Shown piece by piece: positions 16,875-25,969 of a DNA stretch of 43,178 nt. A program made the translations under genes and the position numbers. The first letter of the stretch is position 1. Every line of letters begins with the position of its first letter. The notes below the pieces were generated by a model, which saw only the letters and a program-made list of their open reading frames with translations, had not been told where the DNA came from and searched no databases. The stretch is from an uncultured Lachnospiraceae bacterium (GTDB taxonomy: Bacteria; Bacillota; Clostridia; Lachnospirales; Lachnospiraceae), in assembly GCA_902782995.1 (NCBI GenBank), contig CACZPJ010000011.1:1-43178 (forward strand), written 5' to 3'.

Positions 16875-18533
16875 ATGGAAGCAGGAATTATCGTAATTGC
16901 ATTTTTTATTATTTTTATTGGATGCGCTATTGTTTCAGCGAACGATCAACGGAAGATGAGAATGAGACGCATCCGTGACAGCTATGGAAAGATTCCGCAG
17001 GAGATCACTTACCCGCGTGACAAGGTGGGCTTCTACTGGGATGTCCGTAAAAAGCATATCCCTAAGACAGAGGTGGTTGATGATGTGACCTGGAATGATC
17101 TGGAGATGGATAAGGTCTATGCACGGCTGAATTCCTGTGTTTCTTATGCCGGAGACCAGGTGCTCTATGCAAGGCTGCATGAACAGCTCCCGCAGGAGAA
17201 GCTGGCTGATTATGAGAAGCGGATCACTGAGATGCAGACTGCGGAAAAGAAAAGAGAGCACATCCAGGAGAAGCTGCTTGGAATCGGCAAGGAAGAAAAC
17301 AGTTATTATCTGCCGACCTTCATCGGCAATGTAGAATCTTTTTCTATCCCGAATGTCTGGATGTACCGGGGACTTCAGATCCTGTTGCTGCTTGCACTTA
17401 TCACAGCGATTGTCATGCACAATGTGGAGTGGCTGGTTGCATTTCTGATGGTCTATGGACTGAATGCATGTATCTATGTGGCAAAAAAGCAGCAGTTTTC
17501 CGCTTATATCGATTCCCTTGGCGGACTGATCCGTGTCGAGAAGATGGTACGTGCACTTACGAAGGATGAATACACGAAGGAGGATGTTCCGGCGGAGGTA
17601 GAGGAGAGCTTAAAGAAGTTTGCCGTTTTGGAAAAAATGATCGGAATGTTCCAGAACAGTCAGATGGCAACTATCACCGGGGATGTGCTTGCAGTTTTAA
17701 GAGAGTATCTGGTCGGTGCAACACTGATCGATTTTACCAACTGCGACCGGATCTTACGGATGCTGCGCGGCAGACAGGAAGATTTTATGCGGATCTATGC
17801 CTATGCAGGGGAGCTTGATCTTGTGATCTCAGTCGCATCCTTCCGGGAAAGCCTTCCGTTATATTGCAGACCGGTGTTTGGCGAGGACAGACAGATTACG
17901 ACGCAGAAGATCTATCATCCGCTTTTGAGCGATCCGGTGTGTAATGATGTTACATTAGATAAAAACTGTATTATTAGCGGTTCAAATGCATCCGGTAAGT
18001 CTACCTTTATCAAGGCAGTAGCCGTGAATGCGATCTTAGCCCAGAGTATCCATACCTGTATGGCAGAGCAGTTTATCCTGCCGTCCTGCCGGATCATTAC
18101 CTCCATGGCGATCCGGGATGATATGTGCGAGGCAGAAAGCTATTATATGAAGGAGATCAAGTATCTGAAGCGGATCGTAGACAGTCTTGAGGAAGGAAAA
18201 ATGGTGCTTTGCGTGATCGATGAGATCCTGCGTGGTACGAATACCGAGGAACGGATCGCAGCATCGACAGCGGTACTGCGTTATGTGAACCGGAAGAACT
18301 GTTTAGCGATCGTTGCATCCCACGATTATGAGCTGACGCAGCAGTTAGAAAAAGAATATGATTTTTATTACTTCTGTGAAAATATGGGCGATCAGGATAT
18401 TATCTTCGACTATAAGATCCGCAAAGGTGTTGGCAATACGAAGAATGCGATCCGGCTGTTAGAGTTTGTTGGATTCCCACGAAGCATCATTCAGGAGGCA
18501 AGGGAACTGACGGGGAAACCAGCCGTATTTTAA
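16875..18533 (+). CDS. Membrane-anchored MutS-like ATPase
   Basis: 552 aa. The C-terminal part is a MutS-type ABC ATPase domain: Walker A GSNASGKST near residue 369, CEAESYYMKEIKYL and Walker B VLCVIDEILRGTNTEER, followed by ASHDYELTQ. Unlike true MutS or MutS2 it has an N-terminal hydrophobic helix and two more in the middle (about residues 160-205), and no mismatch-recognition or Smr domain. Such MutS-related membrane proteins are common in Firmicutes and have no settled function. ATG 16875 follows GGAG at good spacing; an in-frame GTG at 16854 has no site. It is under the promoter with a GntR-type operator at 16754. Confidence 0.82.
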   Translation: MEAGIIVIAFFIIFIGCAIVSANDQRKMRMRRIRDSYGKIPQEITYPRDKVGFYWDVRKKHIPKTEVVDDVTWNDLEMDKVYARLNSCVSYAGDQVLYARLHEQLPQEKLADYEKRITEMQTAEKKREHIQEKLLGIGKEENSYYLPTFIGNVESFSIPNVWMYRGLQILLLLALITAIVMHNVEWLVAFLMVYGLNACIYVAKKQQFSAYIDSLGGLIRVEKMVRALTKDEYTKEDVPAEVEESLKKFAVLEKMIGMFQNSQMATITGDVLAVLREYLVGATLIDFTNCDRILRMLRGRQEDFMRIYAYAGELDLVISVASFRESLPLYCRPVFGEDRQITTQKIYHPLLSDPVCNDVTLDKNCIISGSNASGKSTFIKAVAVNAILAQSIHTCMAEQFILPSCRIITSMAIRDDMCEAESYYMKEIKYLKRIVDSLEEGKMVLCVIDEILRGTNTEERIAASTAVLRYVNRKNCLAIVASHDYELTQQLEKEYDFYYFCENMGDQDIIFDYKIRKGVGNTKNAIRLLEFVGFPRSIIQEARELTGKPAVF

Positions 18534-18681
18534 GGACAAAATAAAGTAAATGCTGATTTCTACTTTTCGCTTTTAAAAGAATCTTATATAATAAAAGACA
18601 TCGGATCCGATCAGGGTGATAGGATCTGTGGTACTCAGGATACATGCAGATCGGATATGGATAGAAGAATGGAGACATGGG

Positions 18682-19353
18682 ATGTATAAGATTTTTATTG
18701 TAGAAGATGATGAGGTAATTGCCAGAAGCCTGCAAAATCATCTGAAGTCATGGGATTATGAAGTAAAATGTGTGCAGGATTTTTCAAATGTAATGGCGGA
18801 ATTTGCAGCCTTCGACCCGCAGTTAGTGCTGATGGACATTACACTCCCGTTTTTTAATGGGTATCACTGGTGCCGCGAGATCCGCAAGGTGTCAAAGCTG
18901 CCGATCATTTTCCTGTCCTCTGCTTCGGATAATATGAATATTGTCATGGCAGTCAATATGGGCGCAGATGACTTTATCCCGAAGCCGTTTGACTTAGATG
19001 TACTGACCGTAAAGGTACAGGCGATGTTACGCCGTAGCTATGACTTTACCGGAACAAGCAGTGTCTTAGAGCATAAGGGTGTGATGCTGAACCTGACCGA
19101 GGCAACCCTGACTTATCAGGAAGAGAAGCTGGAGCTGACGAAAAATGACTTAAAGATCATGCAGGTATTAATGGAGAACAAGGAAAAAGTGGTTTCAAGA
19201 GATACCCTGATGACAAAGCTCTGGGAAAGTGACAGCTATGTCGATGAGAATACACTTTCCGTCAATGTGAACCGGCTCCGTAAGAAGTTAGATGCGATCG
19301 GATTAGAGGATTACATCGTCACCAAGAAAGGAATCGGGTACCGCTTAGGATGA
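18682..19353 (+). CDS. OmpR-family response regulator, BceR type
   Basis: 223-aa DNA-binding regulator. The receiver domain has the acidic pair EDD (residues 8-10), phospho-acceptor Asp52 in LVLMDITLP, and Lys in IPKPFD. A winged-helix domain follows, ending DENTLSVNVNRLRKKLD and TKKGIGYRL. The adjoining kinase is of the intramembrane-sensing type, so this pair resembles BceRS, which senses bacitracin-like peptides. Its likely targets carry CTTACA-N4-TGTAAG sites and lie elsewhere in the window (12474 and 39146); that link is inferred. It overlaps the kinase gene by 4 nt (ATGA). Confidence 0.9.
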   Translation: MYKIFIVEDDEVIARSLQNHLKSWDYEVKCVQDFSNVMAEFAAFDPQLVLMDITLPFFNGYHWCREIRKVSKLPIIFLSSASDNMNIVMAVNMGADDFIPKPFDLDVLTVKVQAMLRRSYDFTGTSSVLEHKGVMLNLTEATLTYQEEKLELTKNDLKIMQVLMENKEKVVSRDTLMTKLWESDSYVDENTLSVNVNRLRKKLDAIGLEDYIVTKKGIGYRLG

Positions 19354-20345
19354 GAACATTTGGATATTGGTTAAGAAGAAACGGCCGGTGGATCGCGATT
19401 GATGTGATCAGTCTTGCCATTATGCTTCTGGTTGTCACACTGAATCACGTATCGGTCAGTGAATGGATCTATGGTGTGGGGATCAACCTTTTTCTGATTG
19501 TAGTGCTTGGTGGTGTGGACTATGTGACTTATGCAAGAAAGCATCAGAATCTGTGCCGGATGCGTGAGGTAATACAGATTTCAGTCGATGCCTTAGAGCC
19601 GCCCACAGATGTAATCGAGGCTGACTATGAGGAACTGATCCGGCTGGTACATCGTGATAAGATGCAGCAGATGACAGCATTTGAAAATAAGAAAACAGAT
19701 ATGACCGAATACTATACCATGTGGATGCATCAGATCAAGACACCGATCGCTGCGATGCGTCTTTTGCTGCAAAGTGAGGATCATCCGTCCACCCCGGAGT
19801 TGTCAGAAGAACTGTTCCGTATCGAGCAGTATGTGGAGATGGCTCTGCAATATCTCAGATTAGATTCCGATACCAGCGACCTTTTGATCCAGCGGTATGA
19901 ACTGGATGATATTATAAGAGAGGCAGTGCGTAAGTATGCGAAGCTGTTTATCCGTAAGAAGATACGGCTGAATTACAAATCGGTTGACATGAAGGTATTA
20001 ACGGATGAGAAGTGGCTGGAATTCGTGATCGAGCAGGTTCTGTCGAATGCGATCAAGTATACACCGTCCGGCAGTATTTCAATCTATAAAAAGCCGGATG
20101 AAAAACAGGTGCTTGTGATCGAAGACACCGGAATCGGCATCCGTGCAGAAGATCTGCCACGGGTCTGTGAACGTGGTTACACCGGATACAATGGACATAC
20201 GGATAAGCGTTCGACCGGAATCGGACTGTATCTGTGTAAGCAGATTCTAAAAAAACTGTCCCATGAGATCTGGTTAGAGTCCGAGCCGGGACAGGGAACG
20301 AAGGTCTATATCCGACTGGATGTAACAGAACGGGTGCATGAGTAA
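19350..20345 (+). CDS. Intramembrane-sensing histidine kinase, BceS type
   Basis: 331 aa. Two N-terminal transmembrane helices (about residues 14-33 and 38-57) are joined by only a few outside residues, the mark of kinases that read their signal from a partner BceAB-type transporter. Then come the His box MHQIKTPIAAM, N box EQVLSNAIKYTP, G1 IEDTGIGI and G2 STGIGLYLCKQ. It is translationally coupled to the regulator gene. No transporter follows here; a BceAB-type pair lies 19 kb downstream (39263-42026). Confidence 0.92.
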   Translation: MRTFGYWLRRNGRWIAIDVISLAIMLLVVTLNHVSVSEWIYGVGINLFLIVVLGGVDYVTYARKHQNLCRMREVIQISVDALEPPTDVIEADYEELIRLVHRDKMQQMTAFENKKTDMTEYYTMWMHQIKTPIAAMRLLLQSEDHPSTPELSEELFRIEQYVEMALQYLRLDSDTSDLLIQRYELDDIIREAVRKYAKLFIRKKIRLNYKSVDMKVLTDEKWLEFVIEQVLSNAIKYTPSGSISIYKKPDEKQVLVIEDTGIGIRAEDLPRVCERGYTGYNGHTDKRSTGIGLYLCKQILKKLSHEIWLESEPGQGTKVYIRLDVTERVHE

Positions 20346-20378
20346 GTGCGTATATAAAAAGAAAGGAATATTATTGGC

Positions 20379-20636
20379 ATGGAAGAATTATATCAGGCAA
20401 TCGAGAATAAGATCAAAGAATCCGGGTATCCGAGAAGTGTATCCGGCAGGGAAGTCTACAATGACATCTGTGATCAGATCGATGGAAAAGAGAATGGCAG
20501 CTACATTCTGCTATCTAAGTTTGAAGAGGACGTTGTGTTTGAATATCATATTACGATCATGGACAGTGAATTTAACCTTGGTATCTTAACAATCAAGGCA
20601 CCGGAAGGTGAATTTACGATGGATTTTGACGCCTAG
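20379..20636 (+). CDS. Unrecognised 85-aa acidic protein
   Basis: Small soluble protein that starts with a helix (MEELYQAIENKIKESGYP) followed by what looks like a beta-rich half. It is acidic and has no Cys pair, signal or membrane segment apart from one Cys. AAAGGAA lies about 11 nt before the ATG. It begins 33 nt after the histidine kinase and may be in the same transcript, but I do not recognise the family and give no function. Confidence 0.65.
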   Translation: MEELYQAIENKIKESGYPRSVSGREVYNDICDQIDGKENGSYILLSKFEEDVVFEYHITIMDSEFNLGILTIKAPEGEFTMDFDA

Positions 20637-20741
20637 ACGGGAAGAAGGCAATTAAGAAAACGCTATACAGTTTCATTTCTTTTGTGCTAAAATAAAAGAG
20701 AATGAGCAAACAGTACAGGATATAATTGGAAGTATAGCAAA

Positions 20742-22468
20742 ATGCGTATTAGAAAGAAAAAAGTAATTCTGCCTTTCCTGGTATTCCTGCTTGGAATATG
20801 CATTTTAGGAGGCATTGTATATGGAATCAGAAGCAACCAGCAAAAGCAGAGCCGGGCAAGTGCAAAGCTAAATGCCATGGCATATGCGGGACGTATGAAG
20901 ACCGATTTTATGGAAGGAATCGGGATTACAGATACGTTAGAACAGATCCTGATCAGTGAAGATGGTGAAATTGATAAATTTTATCAGGTAGCGGAAGAGA
21001 TGAAAACCGATTCAATCCAGAGCATCCAGATCGCACCGGATGGCGTGTAACTGAGATTTATCCGGAGACAGGCAATGATGCGGGCAAGATCGATCTTTTA
21101 AATGATCCGGATCGTGGAAAGATCTCACGCTATGCGAGAGATCATGATGTAATGATTATGCAGGGACCATTTGAGTTAAAGCAGGGTGGATACGGAATTG
21201 CGGTGCGTAACCCGGTATATCTCGACAACGAGGATGGATAAGAGTATTTCTGGGGATTTACGATTGTCATTATCCGTGTACCGGATATTTTTTCGGATTC
21301 TGTGCGCGCGCTTTCGAATTTTGGATATAATTATAAGCTTTCAAAGACCGTTGTCCCATGGGAGTCAACCTTCGGGAAGGTCTATGGATATGACGGAGAT
21401 CTGAAGAATTCGGTTTCATACAATTTCGAAGTTGGCGGAAGCCAGTGGAAGTTAGAAGTGATGCCGAAAAGCGGCTGGGTTAACCGGGAGTATCTCTATG
21501 TGGTAATAGGTGGAGGAAGTCTGATTATACTGCTTCTGACCGGACTTACCAGAGCATTGCTGGTTCTTGATGAACACCGGAAGAAGTTTCAGCGGCTTGC
21601 AGCAACAGACAGCCTGACCGGGATTTATAACCGGCATGGATTCGAGGAACAGGTTACACAGTATCTGAAACAGAATCCGGAAAAGCACTGCATAGCGGCG
21701 CAGTTTGATATTGATGACTTTAAGTTTATCAATGATATGTATGGACATGCTTCCGGTGACAGGGCGTTGAAGATTCTGTCGAAAGGAATGCAGAAGTTTT
21801 TCCAGAAGGAAGCAGTGCTTGGTCGAAACGGAGGAGATGAATTCTGCATCTTTTTACCGGATTGTACTTATGAGGATGTAAAGCAGCAGATAGAAGCGTT
21901 TACGAAAATGGAGCGGAAGTTTACCTATGAAGGTGAGGAACACGCTTTTTACATTTCACTGGGATATGCAGAATATCCGTCCCATGCAGAAGATTATGCA
22001 AAGCTGATGCGGTGTGCGGATGCAGCACTCTACGAAGTGAAACTGCGTGGTAAGCATGGCTGTCTGGCATACCGTGAAGGACTCCGGTTAGAGATCCGGA
22101 CACAGCTTGGGTTCGCCCTTAAGGATATCTCAGAGAATCTGCCGGGTGCATTTATCATCTACAAGGCAGATAAGGATAATGATGAGATCCTGTTTGCAAA
22201 CCGAGAACTGATCCGGCTTACCGGATGCAAGGATATGGACGGACTGCTGGCATTTACGCAGGGCAGTTTCCGGAATCTGATCCGTGAGGATGAGCGGGAG
22301 ATGGTAATACAGAGCATCTGGCGGCAGACAGAGGATGGTCATACGAACGACTATGTGTATTTCCATATGAGAAAAGAAGACGGAACGAGCCTACAGATCC
22401 TGGATCATGGAAGAATTGTGGAAAGTATATACTTTTTGTGGACTATAGACATATTTTCTATTAAGTGA
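20742..22468 (+). pseudogene. Decayed membrane sensor diguanylate cyclase (GGDEF)
   Basis: The gene encoded a CHASE-like outside sensor domain between two transmembrane helices, then a GGDEF domain (GRNGGDEFCIF intact) and a PAS-like tail. Three lesions are visible. After IQIAPDGV the frame stops (TAA at about 21049), while the expected continuation TEIYPETG lies one frame over, as if one base were lost. An in-frame TAA at 21239-21241 interrupts NEDG*EYFWGF. At the 3' end the expected final residues ILFVDYRHIFY are out of frame, pointing to a short deletion near 22425. No complete membrane sensor can be made. A GGDEF fragment from 21302 could in theory be translated but lacks a good start. 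Confidence 0.85.
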
Positions 22469-22500
22469 TAAAATATCTTTAGATATTTTATCACTTTTTT
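22464..22500 (+). terminator. Rho-independent terminator
   Basis: AGTGATAAAATATC (22464-22477) pairs perfectly with GATATTTTATCACT (22482-22495) over TTTA, followed by T. Confidence 0.93.
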
Positions 22501-22574
22501 ACTGTAATAGGAAAAAGTGAGCTTGCAGAGATGCACATTTTTTTACATACGGAATACCGTAAAGGAGAACACAT

Positions 22575-23360
22575 ATGAAAATACAAGACTTCACAGACAT
22601 GGATAAATTCCAGGAGATCATGCAGAACTGGGCGAAGGCAACCGGACTCGCAACAGTTGCGGTTGATGCGGAAGGCAACTATTTGTCCGACTGCTATAAT
22701 TTTACGGATTTCTGTATGAAGTATACACGTCAGAGCGCAGAAGGAAAAAAGCGTTGTGAAAAATGCGACAAGGAATGCAGTGGTGTTTACCACTGTCACG
22801 CAGGACTGATCGATTTTAGTCTTGATCTGATCTTAGATGGAGAAAAGCTTGGAGCCGTGATCGGTGGTCAGGTACTCCCGGATCATCCAGATGAGGATAA
22901 GTTCCGAGAGGTTGCAAGAGAGCTTGATATTAATGAGGATGCATATATTGCTGCATTAAAGGATGTCAATGTCCGTTCCGAGGAAGGAATCGAAGCAGCA
23001 GCGTATCTTCTTGGAGATGCACTCAATAACTGTATTCAGGCAGGTTACAATGAGAAATACCGCAATCATCTGATCGAGAACCTTTCCAGTGGAATTACAA
23101 GCTGTGAAAGCCTTGTTATGAAGATTGAATCCAATGTAGACCAGCTCAGCCGTATCCAGAAGAAGCAGAAGATCCTTGCACTGAATGCCAGTATCGAGGC
23201 TGCCCGTGCCGGAGAAGCAGGACGTGGATTTACGATTGTTGCGAATGAGGTTGAGAACCTGTCGAGAGACAGCAGTGCACTGAATGCCGATATTTCAGAG
23301 ACAGTTGAACAGATCGCAGATGTGATCCATGAGCTTATGAATGCACAGCATATTCACTAA
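22575..23360 (+). CDS. Soluble PocR-domain chemoreceptor-like protein
   Basis: 261 aa without membrane segments. Residues 1-165 form a PocR sensory domain with the family's cysteine set (CEKCDKEC and YHCHAGLIDF), which binds small organic ligands or possibly a metal. Residues about 165-261 hold a short methyl-accepting chemotaxis signalling tip: LALNASIEAARAGEAGRGF and IVANEVENLSRDS. The tip lacks the long methylation helices and could contact CheA/CheW in the cytoplasm. AAAGGAG precedes the ATG. It stands alone between two terminators. Ligand unknown. Confidence 0.85.
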   Translation: MKIQDFTDMDKFQEIMQNWAKATGLATVAVDAEGNYLSDCYNFTDFCMKYTRQSAEGKKRCEKCDKECSGVYHCHAGLIDFSLDLILDGEKLGAVIGGQVLPDHPDEDKFREVARELDINEDAYIAALKDVNVRSEEGIEAAAYLLGDALNNCIQAGYNEKYRNHLIENLSSGITSCESLVMKIESNVDQLSRIQKKQKILALNASIEAARAGEAGRGFTIVANEVENLSRDSSALNADISETVEQIADVIHELMNAQHIH

Positions 23361-23378
23361 CGGATAATAGAACAGATT

Positions 23379-23431
23379 CCCAATTATGACCGGATGTCGA
23401 TGCGGGCAGTGGTCATGATTGGGATTTTTTT
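23379..23431 (+). terminator. Rho-independent terminator
   Basis: CCCAATTATGACC (23379-23391) pairs with GGTCATGATTGGG (23411-23423), followed by A and seven T. The loop is 19 nt. Confidence 0.85.
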
Positions 23432-23606
23432 ATAATCGGGATTTTTAATGATAGCAAATGCCGTTAGATGTTCTACGCATATTTCAAAAGTTGTGCTATA
23501 CTTTTGTCAGATAAAGAACAAATGCGTAAGGAGCAGTGTCCGGAGAAACATCTGGATGTTGCAGCAGGCGGGTAACGATAGAAAATTTTTGAGGAAGGAA
23601 AGAAAT

Positions 23607-24140
23607 ATGGAATTACAAAAAGGAAGACCAGCGGATATTGCAGGAAGACTGGAAAAGGAAATTCGTACCTATGACTTATTAGATAAGCTTGGCGTCGCGT
23701 ATGAGCGTGTGGATCATGCACCGGCAATGACCATGGAAGTCTGTCAGGAGATCGATCACATCTTGCAGGCAACGATCTGTAAGAATCTGTTTTTGTGTAA
23801 CCGTCAGGAGACATCCTTTTATCTTCTGATGATCCCGGATACGAAGGTATTTCATACAAAGGATCTCTCGGTACAGATCGGCTCGGCGAGACTTTCCTTT
23901 GCAAAGCCGGAGTATATGGAGCGTTTTTTGGATATCACACCGGGATCGGTGTCTGTCATGGGACTGATGAATGATAAGGAGCACCGGGTACAGCTTTTAA
24001 TTGATGAAGATGTATTAACCGGTGAGTACGTCGGATGCCATCCGTGTATCAATACGTCGAGTCTCCGTTTCCGGACAGCAGATCTGGTAGAGAGGATCCT
24101 GCCGGCTATGGAGCACGATTTTGTAAGAGTAAGGTTGTAA
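23607..24140 (+). CDS. YbaK/PrdX-type aminoacyl-tRNA deacylase
   Basis: 177-aa cytosolic editing enzyme of the YbaK/ProRS-INS family, which hydrolyses mischarged tRNA (for PrdX-type members, Ala-tRNA-Pro). The fold marks are an N-terminal LLDKLGVAYERVDHAPAMT, then ICKNLFLCN (Lys of the active site), LMIPDTKVFHTKDLS and GSVSVMGLMND, and the C-terminal VGCHPCINTSSL. It is free-standing and not fused to ProRS. The start is ATG 23607 after GAGGAAGGAAAG; the frame runs open further upstream but without a site. An extended -10 (TGCTATACT) lies near 23500. Confidence 0.88.
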   Translation: MELQKGRPADIAGRLEKEIRTYDLLDKLGVAYERVDHAPAMTMEVCQEIDHILQATICKNLFLCNRQETSFYLLMIPDTKVFHTKDLSVQIGSARLSFAKPEYMERFLDITPGSVSVMGLMNDKEHRVQLLIDEDVLTGEYVGCHPCINTSSLRFRTADLVERILPAMEHDFVRVRL

Positions 24141-24182
24141 TGCTACCATCTGACTAAAAATGATAAATGAAATGGAGATAGT

Positions 24183-25148
24183 GTGAAAGATATGAAGATA
24201 AAAAAGGTAGCAGTCCTTGGAGCAGGAGCCGTCGGTTCCTATGTGATCTGGGGACTTTCTAAGCGGGAGGATATCCGGTTAGGCGTGATAGCAGAAGGAG
24301 CGCGCGCGAAGCGGTTAGCGCAGGGCTGTAAGATCAATGATACAACTTATTATCCGGAAGTCTGGAGCCCACAGGAGGCAAGGGGAGCAGATCTTCTGGT
24401 CGTAGCTGTAAAATACGGCGCATTACCGGATGCGTTAGAGAGCATCCGTACGATCAAAGCGGAGAATACGACCGTTATGAGCCTGATGAATGGCATTGAC
24501 AGTGAGGATGTGATCGCCGCAGAGGTTGGTGATGATAAGGTACTGCGTTCGCTGATCAAGGTGGCTTCCCATAAGGAAGATGACGGGTATTATTTTAACC
24601 CGGAAACTACGGTTGGGATTATCTTCGGGGAATTGAAAGAGCCATACCGGAGTGAACGTGTACAGGCAATCGAAGCACTCTTTGGTGATACCGGAATCCA
24701 TTATCGTGTCACCGAATACATTCAGGAAGAAATGTGGAGCAAGTTCCGGCTGAATGTCTGCAACAACCTGCCGCAGGCAATCTTAGGTGCGGGCGTGGGC
24801 TGTTATGTAGACAGTATCCATATGAAAGCGATCAGCGACGGATTGCGCAGCGAATTAGAGGCGGTAGCGAAGGCAAAGGGAATCGATATGAGTAAGACAG
24901 ATGCATCCTCCGGACGTGGAAGTGCAGTCCCGGCATCGGCAAGATATTCCACCTTGCAGGATCTCGACGCGGGGCGGCATACAGAGATTGACATGTTTTC
25001 CGGGGCATTGATGCGGATGGGAAAAGAGCTTGGCATACCGGTTCCATATAATGAATTTACCTATCACATGATCAAGGCAATGGAAGAAAAAAACGACGGG
25101 AAGTTTGATTATGCCGGAGACCGGGATAAGACGACCTGGGCAAAGTAA
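24183..25148 (+). CDS. PanE/ApbA-type ketopantoate reductase family protein
   Basis: 321-aa NADPH-dependent reductase of the 2-dehydropantoate 2-reductase family; the classic reaction reduces ketopantoate to pantoate in CoA synthesis. The N-terminal Rossmann motif GAGAVGSYV, the central VVAVKYGALPDAL and NGIDSEDVI, and the C-terminal domain with EEMWSKFRLNVCNNLPQAIL fit the family. GTG 24183 follows GGAG by 5 nt and is preferred to ATG 24192. The family has many paralogues of other function, and no pantothenate genes are nearby. Confidence 0.85.
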   Translation: MKDMKIKKVAVLGAGAVGSYVIWGLSKREDIRLGVIAEGARAKRLAQGCKINDTTYYPEVWSPQEARGADLLVVAVKYGALPDALESIRTIKAENTTVMSLMNGIDSEDVIAAEVGDDKVLRSLIKVASHKEDDGYYFNPETTVGIIFGELKEPYRSERVQAIEALFGDTGIHYRVTEYIQEEMWSKFRLNVCNNLPQAILGAGVGCYVDSIHMKAISDGLRSELEAVAKAKGIDMSKTDASSGRGSAVPASARYSTLQDLDAGRHTEIDMFSGALMRMGKELGIPVPYNEFTYHMIKAMEEKNDGKFDYAGDRDKTTWAK

Positions 25149-25239
25149 AATTAGATTTCCGTTTTTGCAAAGCATGCCGATGACGGGTGTGATAAACTGA
25201 CGGATCATAAAGTCACGAAGACAGAAAAGAGGAATAGGC

Positions 25240-25956
25240 ATGTATCTATGGATGACTGCGGCAGTCGCCGCATATTTTATCAAGGGTCTGTGTGGATTTG
25301 CCAATACACTTGTATTTACAACGATCTTAAGCTTTGGCACACCGAATGCGGATATCTCACCGATCGATCTTTTACTGGGGTATCCGTCGAATCTGCTGCT
25401 TATCTGGAAAAACAGAAAGAGTCTGGATCCGAAGGTGTTTCTTCCACTGGCGGCACTCGTACTTGCCGGAAGTATTCCGGGTGCGCTGCTTTTGAAAAAT
25501 GTTGATACGCGCATGATCAAGCTGGTGTTCGGCGTTGTTGTGGCTGCACTTGGAGCAGAGATGATTCTGCGCGAATACAGCAGAAGAGGGGTGCGCTCAT
25601 CAAGGCTTGCCCTTGCAGTGATCGGTGTGGCATCGGGGGTGCTTTGCGGGCTGTTTGGCGTAGGTGCATTATTAGCCGCCTATGTCAGCCGCGTAACAGA
25701 AAAAAGCAGTGCGTTTAAAGCTAACATCTGTGCCGTGCTGATCGTGGATAACACATTCCGCATGATTCTTTATGGTGCATTACATATCCTCACATTGGAT
25801 GCGCTTAAGATGAGTCTTGTACTTTTTCCGTTTGGCTGCCTTGGGTTGTTTGCCGGAATGAAATGCAGCAGCAGGGTAAGTGACAAGGCAGTCCGCAGAG
25901 TCACCGCGGTTCTTCTGGTGCTTTCGGGAGTCTCGCTGATCTTAAAAAATCTGTAA
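25240..25956 (+). CDS. TSUP (TauE/SafE) family anion transporter
   Basis: 238-aa membrane protein with about seven or eight hydrophobic helices in two repeats. The family marks are the first-half GLCGFANTLVFTTIL and the second-half GVASGVLCGLFGVGALLAAYV. TSUP proteins move sulfite, sulfoacetate or other sulfur-containing or organic anions. It heads a tight operon (gaps 13, 7 and 4 nt) with an Ada/AraC protein, an HD hydrolase and a broken LysR gene, and lies 2 kb before the nitrogenase-like cluster. A sulfur role is possible but not shown by the sequence alone. Confidence 0.87.
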   Translation: MYLWMTAAVAAYFIKGLCGFANTLVFTTILSFGTPNADISPIDLLLGYPSNLLLIWKNRKSLDPKVFLPLAALVLAGSIPGALLLKNVDTRMIKLVFGVVVAALGAEMILREYSRRGVRSSRLALAVIGVASGVLCGLFGVGALLAAYVSRVTEKSSAFKANICAVLIVDNTFRMILYGALHILTLDALKMSLVLFPFGCLGLFAGMKCSSRVSDKAVRRVTAVLLVLSGVSLILKNL

Positions 25957-25969
25957 ATGAGGTGATGGC

